Positions 8,306-16,558 of a stretch of DNA of 64,000 bases are shown in pieces. Numbering within the stretch: the stretch's first letter is position 1; every line of letters begins with the position of its first letter. This stretch comes from CAYTTA01 sp964440655 (GTDB taxonomy: Bacteria; Bacteroidota; Rhodothermia; Balneolales; Balneolaceae): positions 121,304-185,303 of the forward strand of contig CAYTTA010000001.1 in NCBI GenBank assembly GCA_964440655.1, given 5' to 3'. The notes below the pieces were generated by a model. It did not search any database. It was not told the DNA's origin and was given only the letters and a program-made list of their open reading frames with translations. Made by a program: the position numbers and the translations under genes.

Positions 8306-9190
8306 TTGAATAAAAGAATTCGTGTCGTTGAGCTTCTGCTCCTGATTGTCACGGTGATCTGGGGTCTCAATTTCACCGTGGTGAAGTACTCTCTCCGGGA
8401 GCTCGATCCGATGAGTTTCAATACGTTCCGCTTCACCCTCTCCATCCTGTCGATGTACATCATCCTGCGATGGAGCGGCCAGAGGATGAGGGTTCACAAA
8501 GGGGACTGGCCGCAGATGATCGGAATGGGCCTTCTGGGACACTTCATCTATCAGCTCCTTTTCATCTTCGGTCTGGACTGGACCAACGCCGCCAACGGAG
8601 CGGTAATGCTCGGAACCACACCGGTCTGGGTGGCTCTCGGGGCTCGGATTTTTTTCGGCAAGTCCCTGAACCGGACGGCAGTGGCCGGGATCCTCATCGC
8701 GGTAGCCGGGGTATGGCTCATCATGGGTGGCAGTGAGGCCGGAATCTCCCTGAAAGCCGATACCGTCATCGGGGATCTCACCATGCTGGCTTCCGCAGCC
8801 GCATTCGGTCTCTATACCCTCTTCTCACGCCCCCTGTTGGGCCGGTACAAGCCGATCCAGCTAGCGACACTGGTGATGTTCACCGGCGGGATTCCGGTTG
8901 TTCTGGCGGGTATCCCCTGGGCGGTGCAACTCGACTATTCCGAAATCTCACTGATCTCCTGGGTCGGGGTTTTCTACAGCGGGGTGCTCTCCATCGGTCT
9001 CTCCTTCATGCTCTGGAATTACGGAATACGGATGGTCGGTGCCATACGCACCTCCACCTTCCAGAATCTGGTTCCGGTCATGGGGCTCTTCTTCGGTGTG
9101 GTGCTTCTTCAGGAGAAGCTTCTTCTCCTCCAGTATGCGGGGGCAGCCCTTACCATACTGGGCGTGGTCCTTGCCAGACGTTCACAATAG
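8306..9190 (+). CDS. DMT-superfamily EamA transporter
   Basis: A 294-residue, 10-helix drug/metabolite transporter with two EamA repeats (residues about 8-140 and 155-290). The first is marked by TVIWGLNFTVVKYSLRELDP, the second by GDLTMLASAAAFGLYTLFSRP. The start is TTG 8306; there is no upstream ATG in frame, and the next ATG would delete the first helix. It probably exports amino acids or other small metabolites. Its last 9 bases overlap the 3' end of the convergent DUF1684 gene. Confidence 0.88.
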   Translation: MNKRIRVVELLLLIVTVIWGLNFTVVKYSLRELDPMSFNTFRFTLSILSMYIILRWSGQRMRVHKGDWPQMIGMGLLGHFIYQLLFIFGLDWTNAANGAVMLGTTPVWVALGARIFFGKSLNRTAVAGILIAVAGVWLIMGGSEAGISLKADTVIGDLTMLASAAAFGLYTLFSRPLLGRYKPIQLATLVMFTGGIPVVLAGIPWAVQLDYSEISLISWVGVFYSGVLSIGLSFMLWNYGIRMVGAIRTSTFQNLVPVMGLFFGVVLLQEKLLLLQYAGAALTILGVVLARRSQ

Positions 9191-10126
9191 CCCGGGACGC
9201 TTCTCTCCCGCCGTAATCGCAATCGGCAAGCGGTTCTGAGGCGGAGGAAGCTGGCAGGTGGTGAACCGGCTGAAGGAGCAGGGCATGTTGTATGCCCGGT
9301 TGAAATCGAGGATCATGTTCCCCTCTTCATCCGGTGGCGGCATGATCAGATAGCGCCCGGCCTGGTATGACTCGCTCCTGTTCGTCTCATCGGCAAAGAT
9401 GAAGAAGTATCCGCTGGCAGAAACAAATGCATCCAGCCGAAGCCGCTCCCCTTGGATCTCAAATTCGACCCATCCCGGAGAGTGCCTCTCCACCGTCTCT
9501 CCCAACACATTGACCACCGGAATGGTGCGTTCCTTTTCATAGGGATGGAACTTCGCCTTCAGGTGCCAGGATTCATCGAGAGGCCAGGTGGGGAAACCGC
9601 GGAACGCATCCGCCCGTGGAGTGTCCAGGCTGAAGAGCCGTATCCCGTACTGGTCTCCGCGCCGGTCCACAAACCATGTCAAGTCCCCATGGCTCAGTTC
9701 GATCCTTCCCGCGACCTCCTCCCTCATTGGATCCCCGTAAATAACCATGCCGGTGACCGGCTCCCCATTATGGAATATGCGTACGCCGTCGGCCACACGC
9801 ATCCGCACCCTTCCCTCCTGAAGCGTAAAGACTCCGGCAAACTCCGGAATGGCTCCTTCCGGAAATCGGACCTCCATCTCCGCGCCACTTCCGAACCGGT
9901 TCTCTCCTTCCTTGAGCCAGATCAGATCCACCAGACGCAGCCACCCTGTCGGTTCGGTAAGCCTTCCGATCCGGTACTGCTTCCACTCCTCAATCTGCTG
10001 AACCCACCCGGGAGGAACAGGAGCCGGACCCAGACCGGGCTGCCGGCTGCAGGAGTGCAAAAACAGCTGCAGGGGCAGCAGGAGGAAGAGGATATAACGG
10101 GACGGGCGCATGCCTGCAAGTTTCAT
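9182..10126 (-). CDS. DUF1684 lipoprotein
   Basis: A 314-residue protein with a lipoprotein signal (hydrophobic ILFLLLPLQLFLHSC, lipobox LHSC) and a full DUF1684 domain. Diagnostic C-terminal motifs are FIFADETNRSESYQAGRYL, LDFNRAYNMPCSFSRFTTC and LPPPQNRLPIAITAGEK. The internal WLRLVDLIWLKEGENRFGS is also characteristic. Function is unknown; the domain is all-beta and probably faces the periplasm. An ATG five codons in (10111) is an alternative start. It is divergent from the riboswitch transcript. Confidence 0.9.
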   Translation of the reverse strand: MKLAGMRPSRYILFLLLPLQLFLHSCSRQPGLGPAPVPPGWVQQIEEWKQYRIGRLTEPTGWLRLVDLIWLKEGENRFGSGAEMEVRFPEGAIPEFAGVFTLQEGRVRMRVADGVRIFHNGEPVTGMVIYGDPMREEVAGRIELSHGDLTWFVDRRGDQYGIRLFSLDTPRADAFRGFPTWPLDESWHLKAKFHPYEKERTIPVVNVLGETVERHSPGWVEFEIQGERLRLDAFVSASGYFFIFADETNRSESYQAGRYLIMPPPDEEGNMILDFNRAYNMPCSFSRFTTCQLPPPQNRLPIAITAGEKRPGLL

Positions 10127-10171
10127 TCCATGAGATGCATTATCAATTAACGAAAATTTCGTATTCTGCGG

Positions 10172-10292
10172 ACAGCCTAATCACAGAAATGTGAGCGGAG
10201 GACCCGATTTTTTGGGGTGAATTCTGATCAATCAGATAGGGCTCGTTCTCTCAGCCCGAACCCGTCAGCTAACTTCGCAGGCGATTGAGGGA
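10172..10292 (+). ncRNA. c-di-AMP riboswitch (ydaO/yuaA leader)
   Basis: The plus strand carries the conserved blocks of the ydaO/yuaA aptamer in order: GGAGGACCC (10197-10205), GGGGTGAAT (10214-10222), a GATAGGGCTC arm (10235-10244), then CCCGAACCCGTCAGCTAAC (10255-10273), GCAGGC (10278-10283) and GATTGAGGGAA. The ends can pair approximately (CCTAATC at 10176-10182 with GATTGAGG at 10284-10291) as the closing helix. This class binds cyclic di-AMP and usually turns off ion or osmolyte transporters and wall enzymes. Boundaries are good to about 10 bases. The next gene downstream is a truncated cation:proton antiporter. Confidence 0.88.
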
Positions 10293-10555
10293 AGACAAAG
10301 GGCCCTTCTCTGCAGCTCCTTTGGCTTCTGAATATTCAACCACGTTTCAGAGGAGCTGTCGCCGCAACGTCGTCTGGCATTTGTCTGATACATCTGCAGC
10401 AACCATAACGGACACCCGATAGGAACATCAGTGCTGAACGGTCCGGAAGTGTGTGTCTGATGCACCCTTCCCCAGGCTTCACTGCATCCCCGCACGGGAG
10501 ATAACTGTTCCCTGTTACTCCGAGCTGACCGGTTCGGGCTCTCCATCCGGTTGCC
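10293..10555 (+). other. Riboswitch expression platform and deleted gene region, no ORF
   Basis: About 260 bases follow the aptamer. It starts with AGGGCCCTT (10299-10307) and an imperfect arm pair, CAGCTCC against GGAGCTG (about 10314-10358), which could be a terminator or switch stem. No reading frame here resembles a protein, and the membrane domain expected for the downstream antiporter is absent. An antisense frame of 99 codons (10265-10564) overlaps the aptamer and looks spurious. Confidence 0.45.
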
Positions 10556-11455
10556 GTGGACCATTTTGGCTACAGGCTCACAAGAAAAAGAGCCCTGGAA
10601 GGGGAGAAAGATGCGGTCTCAACCGCCAGACAGCAAATTCTGGTACCCCTCGCCAATCCGGCTACCATTGCCCGCCTCATCGAGTTTGCATCCAACATCA
10701 AAACCGATACGGAGAGTGCAATCTTCCCGCTTTCCATCATCAACACCTACAAGAACCGGCAGGGACAGGAAGAGAGAGCGAAGAAAACCCTTGAACAAGC
10801 CGGTGAACTGATTCATGCCGTGAACAGCAGGGCAAACCTGCTGCTCGAAACCAATCTCAACATCGCTTCAGGAATTCACGCCGCCGCAGAGAGAAACAGC
10901 ATCACCGATATCGTAATCGGCTGGGATGGAAAGATCTCCACACGAGTCAGAGTTTTCGGGAGCATTATTGACCAGGTGCTGGAGGCAACCCGGCAGCAGG
11001 TATTTGTCTGCAAACTGGATCGGCCCGTCGCAACCTTCGAAAGAGTCCGGATTGTTGTCTCACCCCGGAGCGTATACAGTAATTCGTTTCTGCAGCTTTT
11101 GGGCACCCTTCTGCATCTGGCGGAAAATCTCAATACAGAAGTGGAAATTTATCATATTGCCGAAGAGAAGGAGCAGATTAAAAACTATCTCAACTTTCTC
11201 TCCTCTTCACTGAAAGTGACACGGAAACAAAACGTTCATTTCAACCTGTTGTGGAGTGACAGTCTAAGAGAATTGCAGGATTCGGATCTGCTTGTTGTGA
11301 CGAACGAACGCCGGGGAAATTACGGATGGGTCTATGGTACCAACCTTGTACCGAGAATGCTCTCCGCTCAAAAGCCCGACGTCAGCTTTGTGATTGCGTA
11401 TCCCGGTTCAACGGAATCCGGAACAGGACTTGCTGATATGCTCTATCCGGGTTAG
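10556..11455 (+). pseudogene. Cation:proton antiporter, C-terminal cytoplasmic part only
   Basis: The frame encodes 299 residues resembling only the C-terminal half of CPA2-type cation:proton antiporters of this bacterial group. It has the post-membrane linker (DHFGYRLTRKRALEGEK), then two universal-stress-like modules: QQILVPLANPATIARLIEFA, ASGIHAAAERNSITDIVIGW, VFGSIIDQVLEATRQQVFVCKL cut by short gaps, and SDLLVVTNERRGNYGW near the end. The usual ~380-residue membrane domain is missing. A stop occurs 30 bases upstream of the GTG at 10556, and no good RBS is present. Either a 5'-deleted pseudogene or, less likely, an independently translated sensor domain. Confidence 0.7.
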
Positions 11456-11509
11456 ATCAAGCCGCCCGACGTCATGGACCATGAACAGGTAAATCAAAAA
11501 TAACATCGC

Positions 11510-12049
11510 ATGGAACAGGAAGAACAGCTTTTGAAAACCCTGAAAGAGCGTTTCGAGAAGAACCGGAACCGGCACAAGGGCATCGAATGGAGCAAGGTGG
11601 AGGAGAGACTGAAATCCCGGACGGAAAAACTCCGCTCCCTCCATGAAATGAAGCAGACCGGAGGAGAACCCGATGTGATCGGTCAGGATCGGGAATCCGG
11701 AGAGATTCTCTTCTGTGACTGCTCCCTGCAGAGTCCGAAAGGGCGCCGGAGCATCTGCTATGATCGCCAGGCACTGGAGGCACGGAAAAAGCATCCACCT
11801 GAAAACAGTGCAATGGACCTTGCCGGTACCATGGGTGTCGAGATGCTCACGGAGGAACAGTACCGGGAACTTCAGAAGCTGGGTCCGTTTGACACCACCA
11901 CCTCCAGCTGGCTGAAAACCCCGCCCGATGTGCGGGAACGGGGCGGGGCGATATTTGGTGACTACCGGTATGGCAGGGTTTTCATCTATCACAATGGCGC
12001 GGATTCCTACTATGCGTCGCGTGGGTTCCGGGGGTTGCTCAGGGTGTAG
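11510..12049 (+). CDS. DUF4256 family protein
   Basis: A 179-residue soluble protein matching DUF4256 along its whole length: LKTLKERFEKNRNRHKGIEW at the start, GEILFCDCSLQSPKGRRSIC in the middle, and TTSSWLKTPPDVRERGGAIF with YRYGRVFIYHNGADSYY near the end. It has no signal peptide or membrane segment. The function is unknown. It follows the antiporter remnant by 54 bases on the same strand and precedes DUF488 by 105 bases. Confidence 0.9.
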   Translation: MEQEEQLLKTLKERFEKNRNRHKGIEWSKVEERLKSRTEKLRSLHEMKQTGGEPDVIGQDRESGEILFCDCSLQSPKGRRSICYDRQALEARKKHPPENSAMDLAGTMGVEMLTEEQYRELQKLGPFDTTTSSWLKTPPDVRERGGAIFGDYRYGRVFIYHNGADSYYASRGFRGLLRV

Positions 12050-12154
12050 AGCCGGTTAAAGCGGGATCTTCGGAAGCAATGTGGGAAGCAATGAAAAGAG
12101 AGAATCGTTGGAGAAGGAGGGGGATGGCAATCAAAAATAAAGCAGGAGACAGCG

Positions 12155-12508
12155 ATGGGATTTCAGCTCGAACGCATCTATGACGAACCCGCCGGGCAAG
12201 AGGGTTATCGGGTTCTGGTGGACCGGCTCTGGCCACGGGGTGTTTCCAGAGAAAAGGCCCGACTGGATGAATGGATGAAGGAGATTGCACCCTCTCCGGA
12301 TCTTCGCTCCTGGTTCAGCCACGATCCCAAACGTTTCGAGGAGTTCCGGACGGGATACGAAACCGAGCTTAGCGAGAATCCGGAGCTGGTGGAGAAGCTG
12401 CTGGAACTGGGGCGCAACCGCACGGTGATCCTGCTCTATGCCGCCCGTGACGACACCCACAACCACGCCATCGTGCTCAAAGAGTTTCTTGAGAGGCAGG
12501 CCTGGTAA
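12155..12508 (+). CDS. DUF488 (YeaO-like) protein
   Basis: A 117-residue member of DUF488. Motifs: YRVLVDRLWPRGVSREKA (residues 18-35), EIAPSPDLRSWFSHDPKRF, and TVILLYAARDDTHNHAIVLKEF at the C-terminus. It is cytoplasmic and its biochemical role is not established. Two copies of GGAAGCAATG (12072-12081, 12084-12093) precede it in the leader. It probably has its own start but could also be read from the DUF4256 transcript. Confidence 0.9.
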   Translation: MGFQLERIYDEPAGQEGYRVLVDRLWPRGVSREKARLDEWMKEIAPSPDLRSWFSHDPKRFEEFRTGYETELSENPELVEKLLELGRNRTVILLYAARDDTHNHAIVLKEFLERQAW

Positions 12509-12600
12509 AGCCGTAGGTGGGCTCGGCTCTGAACCTTCGACCCATACCAATCCCCTCAGGCAAACCGGAAAATCAGCGGCAGGATCACGACGACAAACGA

Positions 12601-14946
12601 TTAAAAACCGATCTGCCAGCTCAGATTGGGAATCAGGATCAGCTCCCGTTCCTCTTCAACCCGGTTCTCCCGCAGATTGTAGCGGTGTCCGTAAAACTCC
12701 TTGTGTCCGGTGAGGTTCATCAGCTGAAGGGACCAGGTCGAGGTGGTTCTCCGTCGGATGGTGCGCAGTTCAACGGTTAGATCGACGTAGAAGAGAGGGG
12801 ATTCCTGCCGGCTGAAGGCGCGGCTCTCGTCATGGATCACATCGCGGGCACTCAACGAAGCAGCTTCATTGATCGGAGTGTAGCGTTTGCCCCCCAATGC
12901 GTTGATCCGTCCGCTCACCGAGAGCATCCGGACCCGGCCGGGTCGGGCGAACTCCCACTCCTTTCCTCCCAGAAGGGAACCGGTAAGACGGCGGTTGAAT
13001 CGGGTATCCCTCCAGACTCCATCCCCACCCCGATAGGAGGAATCAAAGAGAGATCCGCTGAAGAGTACGTACCACCCTCTGGTGAAGTAGCGCTCCAGAA
13101 TGAGATCGACTCCGGTGTTCCGGCCAGCCCCGCTTCCGACAAGCGCTTCGTCCATCAGCCAGTCCAGCTCCAGGTTGATCAGGGAGAACGAAGTGCCGGG
13201 GATGACCGGCACCCTCGAGAGCCACTGACTGTAGAGTTCCAGGGTCAGATGCCAGTCCGGGTTGAGCATCCGGCTGAATCCCGCCACCAGGTGATCCGCG
13301 CGGGTCAGTTTCAGGTTCAGGTTGTCAGGATGGGAGAAATAGACCGAAAGGGGTTCGGTCCTAGAGTGGCGCCCGTAACCCAGGGAGAACCGGTTTCCGC
13401 CGGCGCTCAGCCTTACGCCTGCCCTCGGTTCGAGGGAAGTGTCCCCCGTCAGGGCAAAGTGCTGAAGATGAACTCCCCCATTTACGGTGATCGACCCTCT
13501 ATGAAACTGAGACTGTGTGAAAATCTGATAGAGCCAGGTGTGACCGGTCGCATCCGAGATGGTGGCAGGAGGAACGGAGGGAGTGTCCGAGAAGCGGATC
13601 TGCTGATTGTACCCCACCCGGTTCATGGCAAATCCGGTCCGGTTGGTATGGTGAAGGCTGAACCGGAAGTCTGCTTCCGACTTGAGGGTCAGTTTCCCGG
13701 ATTCGCTCCGGATCCGTTCGCGGGGATAAAGAGAGGCTCCATCGTCCGTGTAGCGGTCCAGATCCTGCCGCAGACCGCTACCGGTAGCCGCCAATGTGGT
13801 AGAGAGCGATATCATGGGACTCAGCCAGGTTCTGTGCCGGATTCCGACCGCCCCGAGTCGGGTCGGACTGAACGCATCCTCCCGGTCCTGGTTGTAGATC
13901 CAATCGGCCGGATTCTCCTTCGGAGACTGCCCCGACCGGTCTGTCGCCCCGAGCCCCCAGAGTGAGAGTGCCCCGGTTGAGGTGGGAAGGTTCACTTTCC
14001 AGGAGAGATTCTGATATCGGATCGCATCGGCATCCTCGGGGAGTAGCGCACCGATCAGGGAAAAGGTGGAGTAACGGTAGTTGACGAGATAGGAGGCGGC
14101 CTCCCCGCTTCCTCCTTGCAGCGGAAGGGGGCCTTCCGAGGCAAAATCCAGTCCGATCGCACCGGCACGGAACGTATGCTCATGACGCCGGTTGTTGCCG
14201 TTTCTCACATTGAGATCGAAGACCCCGGAGAGGGCGTTCCCATATTCGGCAGGAAACGCGCCGGTATAGAAATCGGAATCGGCGATCATCTGGCTGCTCA
14301 GGGCAGTTATTCCTCCGCCACCCATTGTGATCAGGTTGCCAAAATGACTCGGGGTCGGAATCTCCACTCCCTCCATCCGCCAGAGCAGACCTTTCGGAGC
14401 GTTCCCCCGGATGACGAGTGCATTGTCCCCGAGACTGCCCGCCACTCCGGGGAAGGAGGTGGCCAGCCGGGCGGGATCATCAAACCCGCCGGCATACCGG
14501 GATGCCTCCTCCATGCTCAGAATCCTCGTGCTGGCAATCGCCATGCGATTGATCGCCTCATTCTTCGGCACATCCGGGCGGACCACCACCTCCTCCAGCT
14601 CGGTGACCGAGGGTTCAAGGACCACGTCCAGGATCACCTCCCTGGCCGTGGTTACCAGCAGATCACGAACCCACCGGGTCTCAAAGCCGATCGAGGAGAA
14701 GCGGATGGCATGACGCCCCGCCGGGACATCCTGCAGGATGAAAAATCCATCCGGATCGGTGGTGGCACCTTTCACCGGCTCCAGTTCCATGACCATCACT
14801 GTTACACCGGGAAGCGGAGAACCGGTCGAGCCATCGGTTACACGCCCGCGGATGGTCTGGACCGGGCTCCCGGGCTGGGCATCGAGCCCCGGGGCAGCCA
14901 TCAGCAGCAGCACGATGATCAATGTTCCGTTCAGAAGAGTTTTCAT
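12601..14946 (-). CDS. TonB-dependent receptor with carboxypeptidase-like regulatory domain
   Basis: A 781-residue outer-membrane receptor. Residues 1-24 are a signal peptide ending in LDAQ. Residues about 32-115 form the CarboxypepD_reg-like beta-sandwich (IRGRVTDGSTGSPLPGVTVM, then GFFILQDVPAGRHAIRFSSI). Residues about 130-260 form the plug (SFPGVAGSLGDNALVIRGN, MEGVEIPTPSHFGN, FPAEYGNALSGVFDLNVRNG). The remainder is a barrel ending in NLSWQIGF, with the terminal Phe expected for BAM export. Substrate is not evident; no SusD or siderophore gene is adjacent. Short intergenic spaces lie on both sides, so it is probably a single-gene unit. Confidence 0.92.
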   Translation of the reverse strand: MKTLLNGTLIIVLLLMAAPGLDAQPGSPVQTIRGRVTDGSTGSPLPGVTVMVMELEPVKGATTDPDGFFILQDVPAGRHAIRFSSIGFETRWVRDLLVTTAREVILDVVLEPSVTELEEVVVRPDVPKNEAINRMAIASTRILSMEEASRYAGGFDDPARLATSFPGVAGSLGDNALVIRGNAPKGLLWRMEGVEIPTPSHFGNLITMGGGGITALSSQMIADSDFYTGAFPAEYGNALSGVFDLNVRNGNNRRHEHTFRAGAIGLDFASEGPLPLQGGSGEAASYLVNYRYSTFSLIGALLPEDADAIRYQNLSWKVNLPTSTGALSLWGLGATDRSGQSPKENPADWIYNQDREDAFSPTRLGAVGIRHRTWLSPMISLSTTLAATGSGLRQDLDRYTDDGASLYPRERIRSESGKLTLKSEADFRFSLHHTNRTGFAMNRVGYNQQIRFSDTPSVPPATISDATGHTWLYQIFTQSQFHRGSITVNGGVHLQHFALTGDTSLEPRAGVRLSAGGNRFSLGYGRHSRTEPLSVYFSHPDNLNLKLTRADHLVAGFSRMLNPDWHLTLELYSQWLSRVPVIPGTSFSLINLELDWLMDEALVGSGAGRNTGVDLILERYFTRGWYVLFSGSLFDSSYRGGDGVWRDTRFNRRLTGSLLGGKEWEFARPGRVRMLSVSGRINALGGKRYTPINEAASLSARDVIHDESRAFSRQESPLFYVDLTVELRTIRRRTTSTWSLQLMNLTGHKEFYGHRYNLRENRVEEERELILIPNLSWQIGF

Positions 14947-15031
14947 ACCATCACGTCTTCGGGTTCAATAAATTGAAAGGCGGAAGTTGCCCAAATCACC
15001 GAATAACCGGTATCCCTAAAAATCAGTATCC

Positions 15032-15868
15032 ATGCCAGTGCGTCCAGACGTACACGTTCCGATCACCGGCCAACCCGGAACCGGTGACTCAGCCCGCCGC
15101 CGGGAGTTCGAACTGCTGCAGAAAGACTATCGGCGGCTGATGGAGAGCATCCCCTTTGTGGAAGAGGATCTCGATTACCGGATGCTGGAACGACATATCC
15201 CCTGGCTGGAGAAGATGGACCGGGTGAGCCGGACGGCCATCTCCGTCTTCGACATGTGCCGGAAAACCCATGTCTATGTCTCCCCTTCCTACAAAGAGCG
15301 GCTGGGGCTGCCCGACTCGGTACGTGAGACCGATACGGGATTCGACCGCTACATGATCCCGGAGGACCTCTGTCTGTTGATGAAGGCGGGGATTCATTTT
15401 TTGAAGATGATGATGCGGATCCCGGAACGGAACTACCGGAAGTTCCGGCTTGAGAATGATTTTCCGATTCATCCCCCGGATGGGAAACCGCTCCGCCTCA
15501 CGGAGCATCACTCCATCCTGGAGACCGATCCTCACGGCAACATCTGGCTGAGTCTCTCTGTCGTCTCCGTATCGGCAGATCAGAACATTCTGGAACCGGC
15601 CCGGAGCAGGCTGATCGATCAGGAGGAAGGCAATGTTCTGGTATTCCCCCTCTCCAACGGCGATCCCGGGCTCTCAGCACGGGAGAGGGAGATCCTCTCT
15701 CTCATTTCGGAAGGGATGGTGAGCAAGCAGATCGCCGGCCGGCTGCATGTAAGTGTTCACACCGTCAACACACACCGCCAGAACATCCTTCGGAAGATGA
15801 ATGCGGCAAACTCCGCCGAGGCGATCCGGACCGCCACGGTGCTGGGATTGATTCAAGTATCGGTGTAA
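15032..15868 (+). CDS. LuxR-type transcriptional regulator
   Basis: A 278-residue regulator. The C-terminal 65 residues form a LuxR/GerE helix-turn-helix: LSAREREILSLISEGMVSKQ followed by IAGRLHVSVHTVNTHRQNIL and RKMNAANSAEAIRTATVLGL. The N-terminal 200 residues are PAS-like (CRKTHVYVSPSYKERLGLP, then HHSILETDPHGNIWLSLSVV), so it may sense a small ligand. No receiver-domain Asp is seen. It is divergent from the TonB receptor (86-base gap), a position where it might regulate that gene. ATG 15032 has a poor RBS, so the start is uncertain. Confidence 0.82.
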   Translation: MPVRPDVHVPITGQPGTGDSARRREFELLQKDYRRLMESIPFVEEDLDYRMLERHIPWLEKMDRVSRTAISVFDMCRKTHVYVSPSYKERLGLPDSVRETDTGFDRYMIPEDLCLLMKAGIHFLKMMMRIPERNYRKFRLENDFPIHPPDGKPLRLTEHHSILETDPHGNIWLSLSVVSVSADQNILEPARSRLIDQEEGNVLVFPLSNGDPGLSAREREILSLISEGMVSKQIAGRLHVSVHTVNTHRQNILRKMNAANSAEAIRTATVLGLIQVSV

Positions 15869-15922
15869 AATTTTGATTACTCTTTGTTTATCCACCGAAT
15901 CCGGAACAAAATCCAATGGATC

Positions 15923-16453
15923 ATGACAAAGAGATCAACCCTGCTTCTCACGCTCGCCGCAGCTCTGATTCTGCTTGTCGCGCTCTTCTACGGCAGGCCC
16001 TGGCAGGTCCGGGCGAATCAGGACTCCGGCCGGGAGCAGAGCCATAACCACGGCCAGGATCAGAGCCACCACCCACATGAGGGATCCCTGAACCGGCCCA
16101 TGGAACTGCACAGCGTCATGCGGCTCTTGATGATCGATCTTCAGACCATCAACGAGGGGATCTTCACACAAAATTTCGATCTGGTTGCAAGCGGGGCCGC
16201 CTCCATCACAGATCACCCTCAACTGTCGGAGAAGACCCTTGCGCTGCTGGAGGAAACCCTTGGTAACCAGCTGGCCGCATTTGAAGAACTGGACCACAGG
16301 GCTCATCTCTATGCCGATTCCATCCGGCAGGCATCAGAGGAGTCGAATCTCTCCCGCGTACAGCACTACTACCGTCTCATGGAGCAGAGCTGCATTGCCT
16401 GCCATTCGGCTTTTCAGGAGAGACTCCGGCTTGCACGATTGAATGCCAGATAG
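15923..16453 (+). CDS. Cytochrome c'-like membrane-anchored protein
   Basis: A 176-residue protein with an N-terminal hydrophobic anchor (residues 6-24), a His-rich linker (HNHGQDQSHHPHEG, residues 41-54) and a four-helix region ending in a single heme motif C157-I-A-C160-H161. The C-terminal CxxCH placement and the ELHSVMRLLMIDLQTINEGI helix resemble cytochrome c' proteins, which bind NO or CO. The His-rich linker may bind metal. ATG 15923 is chosen because it starts directly before the anchor. It converges on the copper ATPase. Confidence 0.75.
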   Translation: MTKRSTLLLTLAAALILLVALFYGRPWQVRANQDSGREQSHNHGQDQSHHPHEGSLNRPMELHSVMRLLMIDLQTINEGIFTQNFDLVASGAASITDHPQLSEKTLALLEETLGNQLAAFEELDHRAHLYADSIRQASEESNLSRVQHYYRLMEQSCIACHSAFQERLRLARLNAR

Positions 16454-16509
16454 ACTGGCCCCGCGGCGCCCGACGAATCTGGTCCACCCATCCTGGCCTC
16501 CGGATTCTG

Positions 16510-16528
16510 GTCTCTGGTGCCCAGAGAC
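16510..16528. terminator. Hairpin between convergent genes
   Basis: GTCTCTGG and CCAGAGAC form a perfect 8-bp stem around a TGC loop, midway between the c'-like cytochrome (ends 16453) and the copper ATPase (ends 16559). It could serve both directions, although neither side has a strong T run. Confidence 0.5.
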
Positions 16529-16558
16529 GGCCACCGGCTCTGTCAAGCAGACGTGTCG

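Noticed and set aside
10265..10564. A 99-codon minus-strand frame over the riboswitch region
   Set aside because: It runs antisense to the conserved aptamer, has no RBS and matches no family.
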